Assembly: GCA_031178625.1 (NCBI GenBank)
Contig: JAPSIR010000001.1
Span: forward strand, 1-64,000
Origin: Cellulomonas sp.
Lineage (GTDB): Bacteria > Actinomycetota > Actinomycetes > Actinomycetales > Cellulomonadaceae
Direction of reading: 5' to 3'
DNA length: 64,000 bases
The notes beneath the pieces are model-generated. The model saw only the letters and a program-made list of their open reading frames with translations. It was not told the DNA's origin and ran no database searches. The number at the start of each line of letters is the position of its first letter. Positions within the stretch are counted from its first letter, which is position 1. Below are positions 48,115 to 57,588 of the stretch, piece by piece. The translations under genes were made by a program, and so were the position numbers.

Positions 48115-49431
48115 TCAGGGCGTCGCGGGCGGCGCCGGCGCGTCGTCATGCCACTTCCACGAGGCGAGCACCGCGTCGAGGGCCGGGCGCACCACCCGCT
48201 CCTCCCCCGGCGCGTGGGTGAGCAACCACGCCCACGTCCGGTCACCGCGGTCCAGGCGCACCTCCGCCCGGACGGCTCCGGGCCCGACGCGGAACGCCCG
48301 CGCCCACGCCTGCCCGGCCGCCGTGGCGACGGCCAGCGTGCCGCGCACGGGCTCCGTCGGCGGCCCGAACGTCCGCTCCGGCGGCGCCTCCAGGTGCTCG
48401 CGCGCCGACCGGCCGCCGTCGGCGGGGCGCCGCGGTGCCGACGTCACGGCCAGGGACGCCGTGGCGGTGAGGCGCACGAAGGCAGCGGTCCACGTGCCGT
48501 CCGGGGCGGGCACGTCCGCGGCCACCGGCACCGCGGCGCAGCGGCAGCGGGCGACGACCGCACCGTCGTGCCCCCGCAGCGTGAGCACCTCCGGCGCCGC
48601 GGCGAGGTCCGGCCGCGCGGGGGCGTCCGGGTCCGGCCGGGGCGGGTCGGCCGGGAGGGCCGGGGCCGGGTCAGGCGCGGGCTGCGGCGCGGCCGCCGGC
48701 AGCCAGCGCCACGTGCGCAGGACCGCGTCGGCGAGCCCGTCGAGGTCGTCCTCGCCCGCGCGCCGCAGCACGCCCACGACGAACGCCCAGCCGTCGTGGT
48801 CCACGTGCGTGTCCGTGACGACCGCGTCCCCCACCGCGTACGTGTGCCGCCACGCGTCGGCGCCGTCGGGGCCGGCGACACGCACGACCTCGCCGACGGG
48901 GAGCACGTCGTCCATCCGGGTCGCCCGGCTCGCCGAGGGCCGGTTCGCGGCCGCCTCGAGCGGCGCCCCGCCCAGGACGCGTCCCACCCGGCCGAGGCAC
49001 ACGACGAGCAGCGCGCGCCCGTGGCCCAGCGGCACGACGGCGTCCTGCCGCGACCCGTCCGCCCCCAGCACGCCGGAGCGGGCGTCCGCCGGCACCGGCG
49101 CGAGGAAGCGCTCGCCGGGACGCCCGTCCCCGAGCGGGGCGACCACCACGGGCGTCGTCGGAACTGCGGGGTCGACGCCCTGCGGGAAGGGCGCGAACCC
49201 GCCCCCGCGTGCGGCCGCCCGCAGGTCGCGGCGCACCCCGGCGCGGCGGTCGCGCAGCGCGCGGCGCGCGACCGCGCGGACCAGGTGCTCGCGGACGGCC
49301 CACCGCCGCAGCGGCGGGCAGAGGAGCAGCGCCAGCCCCAGCACGAGCACGGCGACGGACGCGACGCCCACCGCGTGCCACGACGCGGTGGCGATGGCAC
49401 CGAGGGCCGGGTCGAGGACGGAGGAGGTCAC
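48115..49431 (-). CDS. Membrane-anchored protein of unknown function with two repeated domains
   Basis: One N-terminal TM (ASVAVLVLGLALLLC); halves ending WAFVVGVLRRAGEDDLDGLADAVLRTWRWLP and WAWLLTHAPGEERVVRPALDAVLASWKWHD. Confidence 0.75.
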   Translation of the reverse strand: MTSSVLDPALGAIATASWHAVGVASVAVLVLGLALLLCPPLRRWAVREHLVRAVARRALRDRRAGVRRDLRAAARGGGFAPFPQGVDPAVPTTPVVVAPLGDGRPGERFLAPVPADARSGVLGADGSRQDAVVPLGHGRALLVVCLGRVGRVLGGAPLEAAANRPSASRATRMDDVLPVGEVVRVAGPDGADAWRHTYAVGDAVVTDTHVDHDGWAFVVGVLRRAGEDDLDGLADAVLRTWRWLPAAAPQPAPDPAPALPADPPRPDPDAPARPDLAAAPEVLTLRGHDGAVVARCRCAAVPVAADVPAPDGTWTAAFVRLTATASLAVTSAPRRPADGGRSAREHLEAPPERTFGPPTEPVRGTLAVATAAGQAWARAFRVGPGAVRAEVRLDRGDRTWAWLLTHAPGEERVVRPALDAVLASWKWHDDAPAPPATP

Positions 49432-49489
49432 GCCCTGGTGTCGGCACGCACGGGCGCGACCTGGAGGTCAGCAGGCCGGGGGGCGGGCC

Positions 49490-50530
49490 TCAGACGAGCA
49501 CCTGGGTCAGCGGCATCGTCGAGTCGACCGGCAGGTCCAGCGGGGAGGCGGGCATGCCGCGGCGCACGACGGCCGAGCCGAGCGCGGCGATCATCGCGCC
49601 GTTGTCGGTGCAGTACCGGATCGGCGGGATGCGCAGCGTGATGCCCGCCTCGGCGCACCGCTGCGCGGCCATGTCGCGCAGCTGCGAGTTCGCGGAGAAC
49701 CCGCCGCCGACGACGAGCGTGTCGACGCCCTCGCGGCGGCAGGCGGCGATCGTCTTCGCGGTGAGGACGTCCGCGACGGCGGCGGCGAACGACGCGGCGA
49801 CGTCGGTCAGCGGGACGTCCTCACCGGCGTCCCGCCGGGCCTCGACCCACCGCGCCACGGCCGTCTTCAGCCCGGAGAACGAGAAGTCGGCCGCGTGCTT
49901 CGCCTGGTCCTTGGGGGCGGTGAGACCGCGCGGGAAGCGGATCGCCTGCGGGTCGCCCTCGCGGGCGAGGCGGTCGATGTGCGGGCCGCCCGGGTAGGGC
50001 AGGCCGAGCAGGCGGCCGACCTTGTCGAACGCCTCCCCCGCCGCGTCGTCGAGGGTCGAGCCGAGCTCGGCGACGTGCACGGTGTCGTCGACCCGCAGCA
50101 GCGACGAGTGGCCGCCCGAGACGACGAGGGCGAGCACGCGCTCGGGGAACGGGCCGTCGACGAGCTCGTCGACCACCGCGTGGCCGATGACGTGGTTGAC
50201 GCCGTACAGGGGCTTGTCCAGGCCGACCGCGAGGGCCTTCGCGGCGGCCGCGCCGATCGTCAGCGGGCCGACGAGCCCGGGCCCGGCGGTGACGGCGACG
50301 GCGTCGACGTCGGCGAGCGTCACGCCCGCGGTCGACAGCGCCCGCTCGATCGTCGGCACCATCGCCTCGAGGTGGGCGCGCGAGGCGATCTCGGGGATGA
50401 TCCCGCCGAACCGCGCGTGCTCGTCGACCGAGCTGGCGACGGCGTCGACCAGCAGGTCGTACCCGCGCACGAGGGCGACGCCGGTCTCGTCGCAGGACGT
50501 CTCGATCCCGAGGACGAGGGGCTCGCTCAC
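49490..50530 (-). CDS. tsaD: tRNA N6-adenosine threonylcarbamoyltransferase
   Basis: [75 protein letters not shown]. Confidence 0.96.
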   Translation of the reverse strand: MSEPLVLGIETSCDETGVALVRGYDLLVDAVASSVDEHARFGGIIPEIASRAHLEAMVPTIERALSTAGVTLADVDAVAVTAGPGLVGPLTIGAAAAKALAVGLDKPLYGVNHVIGHAVVDELVDGPFPERVLALVVSGGHSSLLRVDDTVHVAELGSTLDDAAGEAFDKVGRLLGLPYPGGPHIDRLAREGDPQAIRFPRGLTAPKDQAKHAADFSFSGLKTAVARWVEARRDAGEDVPLTDVAASFAAAVADVLTAKTIAACRREGVDTLVVGGGFSANSQLRDMAAQRCAEAGITLRIPPIRYCTDNGAMIAALGSAVVRRGMPASPLDLPVDSTMPLTQVLV

Positions 50531-50655
50531 GCGGACCAGGATAGGCGCCCGCGGGCGGGGTCCCGCACGCGCGGGCGGCACGTGCCCGGGCCGGCGTGAG
50601 GAGCCTCACGCGAACCACGGAGATCGATGCGAACGCATGGATGGTTGAGGGCACC

Positions 50656-51297
50656 ATGACCAGCACCGATCTCGTCGACGACCTCACCGCCCTCGACCCC
50701 GACCGCACGGGGATCGACGACCGCGTCGCCCACCGGCTGTTCCGCGACGCCCGCAGCGTCGGCCGCTTCCTCGACCGCGACGTGCCCGACGCGCTCGTCC
50801 GCGAGGTCCACGACGTCGTCCGGTGGGGCCCGACGGCCCTCAACACCGTGCCGCTGCGCCTGCTGCTCGTCCGCAGCCCCGAGGCCCGCAGCCGCCTCGC
50901 CGGGCACATGGCGGAGGGCAACCGCGAGCGTGTGCTCGCCGCGCCGCTGACCGTGGTGGTCGCGGCCGACCCGGCGTTCCACCGCCACATGGGCCGCCTC
51001 ACGCCGCACGCCCCGCACCTCGCCGACGTCTTCGGGGCGGACCCGGAGGGCAGCGAGCGCACCGCCCGCGAGAACGCCTGGCTGCAGGCCGGCTACCTCG
51101 TCGTCGGGCTGCGCGCGGCCGGCCTCGGCGTCGGGCCGATGGGCGGCTTCGACAAGGCCGGCGTGGACGAGGACCTGCTCGCCGGCACGGGCTGGCGCAG
51201 CCTCATGGTGCTGAACGTGGGCTGGCCGGACGGCGAGGGCACGCACCACGCGCGCGCGCCGCGGCTCGAGTGGGACGAGGTCGCGCGGACGGTGTGA
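50656..51297 (+). CDS. Nitroreductase-family protein (RutE-like malonic semialdehyde reductase)
   Basis: RSVGRFLDRDVPDALVREVHDVVRWGPTALNTVPLRLLLVRSPEARSRL; GLGVGPMGGFDKAGVDEDL. Confidence 0.87.
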   Translation: MTSTDLVDDLTALDPDRTGIDDRVAHRLFRDARSVGRFLDRDVPDALVREVHDVVRWGPTALNTVPLRLLLVRSPEARSRLAGHMAEGNRERVLAAPLTVVVAADPAFHRHMGRLTPHAPHLADVFGADPEGSERTARENAWLQAGYLVVGLRAAGLGVGPMGGFDKAGVDEDLLAGTGWRSLMVLNVGWPDGEGTHHARAPRLEWDEVARTV

Positions 51298-51368
51298 CAC
51301 GCCACCCGCCCGCCCCGGCGCCTCGCGCCCGGCTGACGGCTCCGCGCCCGGCCGGTGGCCGTCCGCAC

Positions 51369-52262
51369 TCAGCGCCCGACGGCCACCGGCCGGTCCGCGT
51401 CATGGGACCACTGCGACCAGGACCCCGGGTACAGCGCCGCGTCGACGCCGATCGTCGCGAGCGCGGCGACCTGGTGCGCGGCCGTCACGCCGGAACCGCA
51501 GTACACGGCGACAGCGGCGACGCCCGGCACGCCCAGCCCGGCGAACCGTGCGGCGAGCGCGTCGGCCGGCAGGAACCGCCCGTCGGGGCCGAGGTTGCCC
51601 GTGGTCGGTGCGCTCACCGCCCCGGGGACGTGCCCGGCGCGCGGGTCGACAGGCTCGACCTCGCCCGCGTAGCGCTCGACCGCACGCGCGTCGAGCAGCA
51701 CGCCGACGTCCGCGAGCGCCGCGGCGCCGTCCGCGTCGACCGTCGGCAGGTGGCCGGCCGCGAGGACGACGTCACCGGGCTCCGGCACGACGTCCCCCGC
51801 CTCGACCGCGTGCCCGGCCGCCGTCCAGGCCGCCAGTCCGCCGTCGAGGACGCGCACGTCCCGCACGCCCGCCCACCGCAGCAGCCACCACGCGCGCGCC
51901 GCCGACGTGCCGCCGACCGCGTCGTACGCCACCACGGCCTGCCCCTCCCGCAGCCCCCACCGGCGGGCGGCCTGCTCGAGGCCGGCGACCGCCGGCAGCG
52001 GGTGCCGGCCGGCGGCCGGGCTCGGCGGCGCGGCGAGCTCGGTGTCGAGGTCGACGTACACCGCGCCCGGCACGTGCCCCGCCAGGTGCTGCTCGCGGCC
52101 GTCGGTGCGGCCCAGCGCCCACCGCACGTCGAGGACCGCGGGCGGGTCGTCGTCGGCGAGCAGCGCGGCGAGCTCGTCGACATCCACGAGGACCGCGCGG
52201 CGCCGCTCGTCCGCGGCGTCGGGCGTGCGGGCGGGACGCGCGGGGGTCGGGGCGTCGGTCAT
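51369..52262 (-). CDS. Thiosulfate/3-mercaptopyruvate sulfurtransferase (two rhodanese domains)
   Basis: VLDVRWALGRTDGREQHLAGHVPGAVYVDLDTELA; active-site loop VYCGSGVTAAHQ. Confidence 0.93.
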   Translation of the reverse strand: MTDAPTPARPARTPDAADERRRAVLVDVDELAALLADDDPPAVLDVRWALGRTDGREQHLAGHVPGAVYVDLDTELAAPPSPAAGRHPLPAVAGLEQAARRWGLREGQAVVAYDAVGGTSAARAWWLLRWAGVRDVRVLDGGLAAWTAAGHAVEAGDVVPEPGDVVLAAGHLPTVDADGAAALADVGVLLDARAVERYAGEVEPVDPRAGHVPGAVSAPTTGNLGPDGRFLPADALAARFAGLGVPGVAAVAVYCGSGVTAAHQVAALATIGVDAALYPGSWSQWSHDADRPVAVGR

Positions 52263-52297
52263 CACGTCCTCCTCGTCGGGTGCGGCACCGCCGCGGC

Positions 52298-52798
52298 TCA
52301 GCGCGCGCGCAGGTCCAGGCGCATCGTCCAGGCGTCGGCGTTCTCCGGCTGGTAGTAGCCGCGGCGCCGGCCGAGCCGCGTGAAGCCCAGGGCCTCGTAC
52401 AGGTGGATCGCTGCGTCGTTGTCGACCCGCACCTCCAGGAGCGCGGACTCCGCGCCGGTCGTGCGCGCGGCGTCGAGCAGGTGGACGAGCATCGCCCGGC
52501 CGATGCCGCGGCCCTGGTGGGCCGCGTCCGTGCCGACCGTCATGACCTGCACGTCGAACCCGTCGAACCACGTGCCCGCGTACCCCACCAGCCGGCCGCC
52601 GGGCAGCACCGCGCCGACGTACGTGCGCCCGGGCCCGCGGATCTCCTCCCGCAGCGACTCCCGCGACCACGCACCCGGGCCGAACAGCTCGCCCTCCATG
52701 CGGACGAGGGCGGGCAGGTCGTCGACGGTCAGGGGCCGCACCGTGACGGCGTCGCCGGCGGGGGCGCCCGCCGGCGCGCCCGGCACGGCCGCCGTCAC
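52298..52798 (-). CDS. rimI: Ribosomal protein S18-alanine N-acetyltransferase
   Basis: VRPLTVDDLPALVRMEGELFGPGAWSRESLREEI, VGTDAAHQGRGIGRAMLVHLLDAARTTGAESALLEVRVDNDAAIHLYEALGFTRLGRRRGYY. Confidence 0.92.
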   Translation of the reverse strand: MTAAVPGAPAGAPAGDAVTVRPLTVDDLPALVRMEGELFGPGAWSRESLREEIRGPGRTYVGAVLPGGRLVGYAGTWFDGFDVQVMTVGTDAAHQGRGIGRAMLVHLLDAARTTGAESALLEVRVDNDAAIHLYEALGFTRLGRRRGYYQPENADAWTMRLDLRAR

Positions 52799-53484
52799 GC
52801 CAGCACCCGCTTGCGGGCGGTCGGCGGCTGCGCGTCGGGGCGGCGCAGGTAGAGCGGCTCGGTCGGCAGGTCCTGCCCTGCCGCCGCCCGCTGCTGCGCG
52901 AGACGGACGAGGTGGAACGGGCTCGGTGCGCGTTCCCACGGCATCTCCGGCGCGAACCGCGCGTCCGGGGCGCCGAACACGTCGGGGTACAGATCCCGAC
53001 CTGCGCCGAGCACGACCTCGCCGTCCGCGCGCGGCACGTCCCCGGGCGCCGCGACGTCCGGACCGCCGACCGGCACGGCCGTCCCGCCGCGCACCTCGTA
53101 GCGCGCCCAGTAGACCTCGCGGCGGCGCGCGTCCGTGACGACGAGCACCGGGGTGCCCTCGTCGAGCCGCCGCTGCGCCGCAGCCGCCGCGAGCGCGTCC
53201 AGGCTCGGCACGCCGAGCACGGGCACCCCGAGCGCGAGCCCGAGGACGCGCGCGGTCACCAGCCCGACCCGCAGGCCCGTGAACGGCGCCGGTCCCGTGC
53301 CGACGACGACCGCCTCCAGGTCCCCCGGGCCGACACCCCGGCGCTCCAGCAGCTCGCGGACGAACGGGGCGAGCTGCTCGACGTGGCGGCGCGGCGTGTC
53401 CTCCGAGAGCGCCTCCCCGGTCCCGTCGGGCCGCACGAGCGCGACCGCGACCTCCCCCGACGTGTCGATGCCCAGCCAGGTCAT
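52795..53484 (-). CDS. tsaB: tRNA threonylcarbamoyladenosine biosynthesis protein TsaB
   Basis: MTWLGIDTSGEVAVALV, VVVGTGPAPFTGLRVGLVTARVLGLALGVPVLGVPSLDALA. Confidence 0.93.
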   Translation of the reverse strand: MTWLGIDTSGEVAVALVRPDGTGEALSEDTPRRHVEQLAPFVRELLERRGVGPGDLEAVVVGTGPAPFTGLRVGLVTARVLGLALGVPVLGVPSLDALAAAAAQRRLDEGTPVLVVTDARRREVYWARYEVRGGTAVPVGGPDVAAPGDVPRADGEVVLGAGRDLYPDVFGAPDARFAPEMPWERAPSPFHLVRLAQQRAAAGQDLPTEPLYLRRPDAQPPTARKRVLA

Positions 53485-54029
53485 GCGCCCTCCTCCGTCA
53501 TCGCCGGGGCGTCCGGCAGCGCGACGCCGCGCCAGCGCTCCCCCACGGCGCGCACGGTGAGCACCCGCTCGCCCGCCGCCGCGTCCTGCACGTCGTCGTC
53601 CGCGCCGAGCCCGCCGTGCGGGCGCTCCAGGCGCACCTCCAGCCGGTCCTCCGCGAGCGGCTCCACCCAGCCCTCGCCCCACTCGACGACCGTGACGGCC
53701 TCGTCGAGGCTCGCGTCGAGGTCGAGCGCCTCCACCTCGTCGAACGAGCCCAGCCGGTACGCGTCCACGTGCACGAGCGCAGGCCCGCGCGACCCGTCGG
53801 GACGCGGCAGCGACGGGTGCTCGCGCGCGATGACGAACGTCGGCGACGCGACCTGCCCGCGCACGTGCAGCCCTGCGCCGAGGCCCTGCGTGAGGGTCGT
53901 CTTGCCGGCGCCGAGGTCGCCGGAGAGCACGACGAGGTCGCCGGCGCGCAGGACGCCCGCGAGCGCGCGCCCCCAGGCGCGCGTCGCGTCGGCGTCGGGC
54001 AGGCGGACGACGTGGTCGGGGGCGGTCAC
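53481..54029 (-). CDS. tsaE: tRNA threonylcarbamoyladenosine biosynthesis ATPase TsaE
   Basis: GDLVVLSGDLGAGKTTLTQGLGAGLHVRGQVASPTFVIAREH, LVHVDAYRL, VTVVEWGEGWVEPL. Confidence 0.95.
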   Translation of the reverse strand: MTAPDHVVRLPDADATRAWGRALAGVLRAGDLVVLSGDLGAGKTTLTQGLGAGLHVRGQVASPTFVIAREHPSLPRPDGSRGPALVHVDAYRLGSFDEVEALDLDASLDEAVTVVEWGEGWVEPLAEDRLEVRLERPHGGLGADDDVQDAAAGERVLTVRAVGERWRGVALPDAPAMTEEGA

Positions 54030-55255
54030 GCGACACCTCCGGGGACGGGGTCGGACGGGTGGGCGGCGTGCGCGGCGGCGCCGGGGTCGTCCCCGGCCGG
54101 ACGCGCGTGGTCGACGTAGGTGCGCGGCACGCGGGCACCGACGCGCGTGACGATCTCGTACGAGATGGTCCCCGCCGCGTCGGCCCAGTCCTGCGCGGTC
54201 GGCTCGCCGTCGGTGCCGGGCCCGAACAGGACCACCCGGTCCCCGGCGGCGTCCTGCGCGCCGGGGCCCAGGTCGACGACGACCTGGTCCATGCACACGC
54301 GACCCGCGACGGACAGCCGCCGGCCGCCGACCTGCAGCGGGCCGCCGGGCCGGTCCTGCGTGCCCGACGCGTGGCGCGGCACGCCGTCGCCGTAGCCCAC
54401 CGGCACGACGCCGAGCACGGTGTCGCGCGGGACGACGTACCGGTGCCCGTACGAGACGCCCGCCCCGGCCGGGACCGGTTTCACGGTGGCCAGCTCGGCC
54501 TCGAACGTCATCGCGGGCACGAGGCCGTACGCGTCCGGCCCCGCCACCTGCGGGACGGGCGAGAGCCCGTAGACGGCGATGCCGGGCCGCACGAGGTCCC
54601 AGTGCAGCGCGGGGTCGGTGAGCGTCGCGGCGGCGTTGGCGAGGTGCCGCACCTCGAGCCGCACGCCCGCGCGCTCGACGGCGGCCACGGCCTGCGCGAA
54701 CGCGGCCGCCTGCGCGCGCACCGTCGGGTGCCCGGGCTCGTCCGCGAGCGCGAGGTGCGAGAAGACGCCGACGACGTCGACGACGCCCTCCGCCTCGAGC
54801 GCCCGCACCGCGGCGAGCACGCCGTGCAGCTGCCCCGGGACGAGCCCGTTGCGGCTCAGCCCCGTGTCGACCTTCAGGTGCACCCGGGCGGTGCGACCGG
54901 CGGCGCGTGCCGCGGCCGCGACCTCCTCGAGGGCCCACGGCGCCGCGACCCCGAGGTCCACGTCGGCCTCGACGGCCTCGCGCAGCGGCGCGCCGGGTGC
55001 GTACAACCAGGCGAGCACGCGCGCTCCGGTCACCCCGGCGCGGCGCAGGCGCAGCGCCTCGGTGACCTGCGCGGTCCCGAGCCAGGTGGCGCCGCCCTCG
55101 AGCGCGGCCAGCGCGACGGGCACGAGCCCGTGCCCGTAGGCGTCCGCCTTCACCACGGCCATGACCTGCGCGCTCGGCGCGTGCGCGGCCAGCGAGCGGA
55201 CGTTGCCGCGCACCGCGCCGAGGTCGACGACCACGCGTGCCGGGAAGTCGTTCAC
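54026..55255 (-). CDS. alr: Alanine racemase
   Basis: ARVVVDLGAVRGNVRSLAA, VMAVVKADAYGHGLVPVA, VDTGLSRNGLVPGQL, VCMDQVVVDLG. Confidence 0.96.
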   Translation of the reverse strand: MNDFPARVVVDLGAVRGNVRSLAAHAPSAQVMAVVKADAYGHGLVPVALAALEGGATWLGTAQVTEALRLRRAGVTGARVLAWLYAPGAPLREAVEADVDLGVAAPWALEEVAAAARAAGRTARVHLKVDTGLSRNGLVPGQLHGVLAAVRALEAEGVVDVVGVFSHLALADEPGHPTVRAQAAAFAQAVAAVERAGVRLEVRHLANAAATLTDPALHWDLVRPGIAVYGLSPVPQVAGPDAYGLVPAMTFEAELATVKPVPAGAGVSYGHRYVVPRDTVLGVVPVGYGDGVPRHASGTQDRPGGPLQVGGRRLSVAGRVCMDQVVVDLGPGAQDAAGDRVVLFGPGTDGEPTAQDWADAAGTISYEIVTRVGARVPRTYVDHARPAGDDPGAAAHAAHPSDPVPGGVA

Positions 55256-55328
55256 GGGCCCCAGTCTCTCACCGTGGCGCGGACCGCCCGGCGCACCACG
55301 ACGGCGGGCGCCGCGTCGTCCGGGGACG

Positions 55329-55976
55329 TCACCCCAGCAGCTCCGGCGGCACCACCAGGTCGGCGCGGGCGGCGCCGTCGGCGACCAGCCGTGCGTTCGC
55401 CTCGTCGGGACCGGTCGACCACGCGCGCGCCGCCTCCGGCGACTTGCCGAAGCGCTCGTGCCGCGCGACGAGGCGGCGCAGGCGCACGTCGTCGTCCGGC
55501 GCGAGGAACCACGACTCGTCGAGGAGAGCCGCCACCGGCGCGAAGCCGTGGGCGTCGAGGAGCAGGTAGTTGCCCTCCACGACGACGAGCGGCACCTCCG
55601 CCGGCACCGCGACGGCGCCCGTGACGCCGTGGCGCAGGTCGCGCCGGTACTCCGGCGCCCACACCGTGCGGCCCGGCTCCGGCGCGCGCAGCCGGCGCAG
55701 CAGCGCGACCCACCCGTCCGCGTCCAACGTGTCGGGGGCGCCCTTGCGGTCCGCCCGGCCCAGGCGCTCCAGCGTGCTCTGCGCGAGGTGGAAGCCGTCC
55801 ATCGGGACGACGACGCACCGGTCGCCGTACGCGGCCGCGACCTGCGCCGACAACGTCGACTTGCCCGCGCCCGGCGGGCCCGCGAGACCGAGCAGGCGGC
55901 GGCCGCCCCGGCCGAGCAGCGCGTCGACGCGCGACGCGAGCGCGGGGTGCAGCGGGGCCGCGTCGGCGGGCGTCAC
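55329..55976 (-). CDS. Nucleoside/nucleotide kinase-family P-loop protein
   Basis: LLGLAGPPGAGKSTLSAQVAAAYG, VVVPMDGFHLAQSTLERLGRADRKGAPDTLDADGWVALLRRL, VVVEGNYLLLD. Confidence 0.88.
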   Translation of the reverse strand: MTPADAAPLHPALASRVDALLGRGGRRLLGLAGPPGAGKSTLSAQVAAAYGDRCVVVPMDGFHLAQSTLERLGRADRKGAPDTLDADGWVALLRRLRAPEPGRTVWAPEYRRDLRHGVTGAVAVPAEVPLVVVEGNYLLLDAHGFAPVAALLDESWFLAPDDDVRLRRLVARHERFGKSPEAARAWSTGPDEANARLVADGAARADLVVPPELLG

Positions 55977-57484
55977 CCGGCGACCAGCGCGCGCACGACC
56001 GCCGGCACGGCGCGAGCCACGTCCGACGCCGCGACCGGGCCCCCCGGGTTGGCCTCGTGCGCGGCGCGCCCGTGCACGAGCGCGGCGACGGCCGCGAGCG
56101 CCGCGGGCAGGGTCGGGTCGTCCGCCGCGTCGGCGGCGCGGCCCGCGAGCGCGGCACCCAGCACGCCGCCGAGCACGTCGCCCGCACCCGCCGTCGCGAG
56201 CCACGCCGGTGCGTCGGCCTGCGCGTACACGGCCCCGTGCGGCCCGACGACGACGGTCACCGCGCCCTTGAGCAGGACGGTCGCACCGGTGAGCTCGTGC
56301 GCGCGGCGCGCGTGCGCGAGCGGCGCCGCCTCGACGTCCGCGCGGTCCGCGTCGTCGCCGCGTGCCTGCAGCAGCGTCGCGAGCTCCCCGGCGTGCGGCG
56401 TCAGCACGACGTGCGGCGGCACGCGCGCGGGCAGCAGGTCCAGCGCGCCCGCGTCCACGACGGCGGGCTCGCCGTGCGCGACCGCGTGCGCGAGGGCCGT
56501 GCGGACGCGGTCGCGCTGCGCGTCGTCGTCGGGTGCGACGCCGGAGCCCAGCACCCACGCCTGCACGCGTCCCTCCCCCACCACCACCTCGGGGTGCGCC
56601 GCCAGCACCTGCGGCCCGGCGGCACCGACGTACCGCACCATGCCGACGCCCGCGCCGAGCGCGCCCGACACGGACAGCACCGCCGCGCCCGGGTACGCCG
56701 CCGAGCCCGCCACCACGCCCAGCACGCCGCGCGAGTACTTCTGCGCGGTCCCGCCGGGGACGGGCCACAGGTCCGCGGCGTCGGCGGTCTCCAGCCGGGC
56801 GACCGCGGGACGCCCGGGCAGCGTCAGCCCGATGTCCACGGTCTCGACCGCACCGGCGGCGGCCGCGGCCGGGGGCAGCAGCAGCCCCGGCTTCGCCGCA
56901 CCGAAGGTCACCGTGAGGTCGGCGTGCACGACGGCGCCCGTCGCGGTGCCGTCGGCGACGCCGATGCCCGACGGCACGTCCACGGCCACGACGAGCGGCC
57001 GGCCCGCCGCGGACCGCGCGCCCGCGAGGGCCGTCACCAGCGCGCCGCCGGCCCCGCGCACGCCGCCGCCCCGCGCACCGATGCCGAGCAGCCCGTCCAG
57101 CACCACGTCCGCCGACGCCAGCAGCCCAGCGACGTCGGGCACGACGCCGTCCGGGGCGGGGTCGTCGACCCGCACGACGCGCCCGTGCGCCGCCGCCAGC
57201 GCCGCCAGCCCGCCGGCGTGCACGCGCGGCGCGGCCAGCAGCGCCGTGACCCGCACGCCCCGGCGGGCCAGCCGGGCACCGGCGTGCAGCGCGTCGCCGC
57301 CGTTGCTGCCGGCGCCCACGAGCAGCACGACGTGCGCACCGGCGACCCGGCCGCGGGCGGCCCGCAGCACGTGCGCCGTGCGCACCGCGAGCGCGAACGC
57401 CGCCCGGTCCATGAGGGGCGCGCCGGCCGCGAGCAGGGGCTCCTCGGCCGCGCGGACGTCGTCGGGGTCGTGGGCGAGCAGCAC
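55973..57484 (-). CDS. nnr: Bifunctional NAD(P)H-hydrate epimerase / ADP-dependent dehydratase
   Basis: VVLLVGAGSNGGDALHAGARLARRGVRVTAL, VAVDVPSGIGVADG; C-terminal VVLTPHAGELATLL, WLATAGAGDVLGGVLGAALA. Confidence 0.94.
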   Translation of the reverse strand: MLLAHDPDDVRAAEEPLLAAGAPLMDRAAFALAVRTAHVLRAARGRVAGAHVVLLVGAGSNGGDALHAGARLARRGVRVTALLAAPRVHAGGLAALAAAHGRVVRVDDPAPDGVVPDVAGLLASADVVLDGLLGIGARGGGVRGAGGALVTALAGARSAAGRPLVVAVDVPSGIGVADGTATGAVVHADLTVTFGAAKPGLLLPPAAAAAGAVETVDIGLTLPGRPAVARLETADAADLWPVPGGTAQKYSRGVLGVVAGSAAYPGAAVLSVSGALGAGVGMVRYVGAAGPQVLAAHPEVVVGEGRVQAWVLGSGVAPDDDAQRDRVRTALAHAVAHGEPAVVDAGALDLLPARVPPHVVLTPHAGELATLLQARGDDADRADVEAAPLAHARRAHELTGATVLLKGAVTVVVGPHGAVYAQADAPAWLATAGAGDVLGGVLGAALAGRAADAADDPTLPAALAAVAALVHGRAAHEANPGGPVAASDVARAVPAVVRALVAG

Positions 57485-57588
57485 GCGCCCATCCTGGCGC
57501 GGCGGCCGGGACCGTGCGAGCGGCGAGGGCCGGTCCGGATCCTCGCCCCGTCCGGGCCCGCACGCTGGCGCGGTATAGCGTGCGACGC

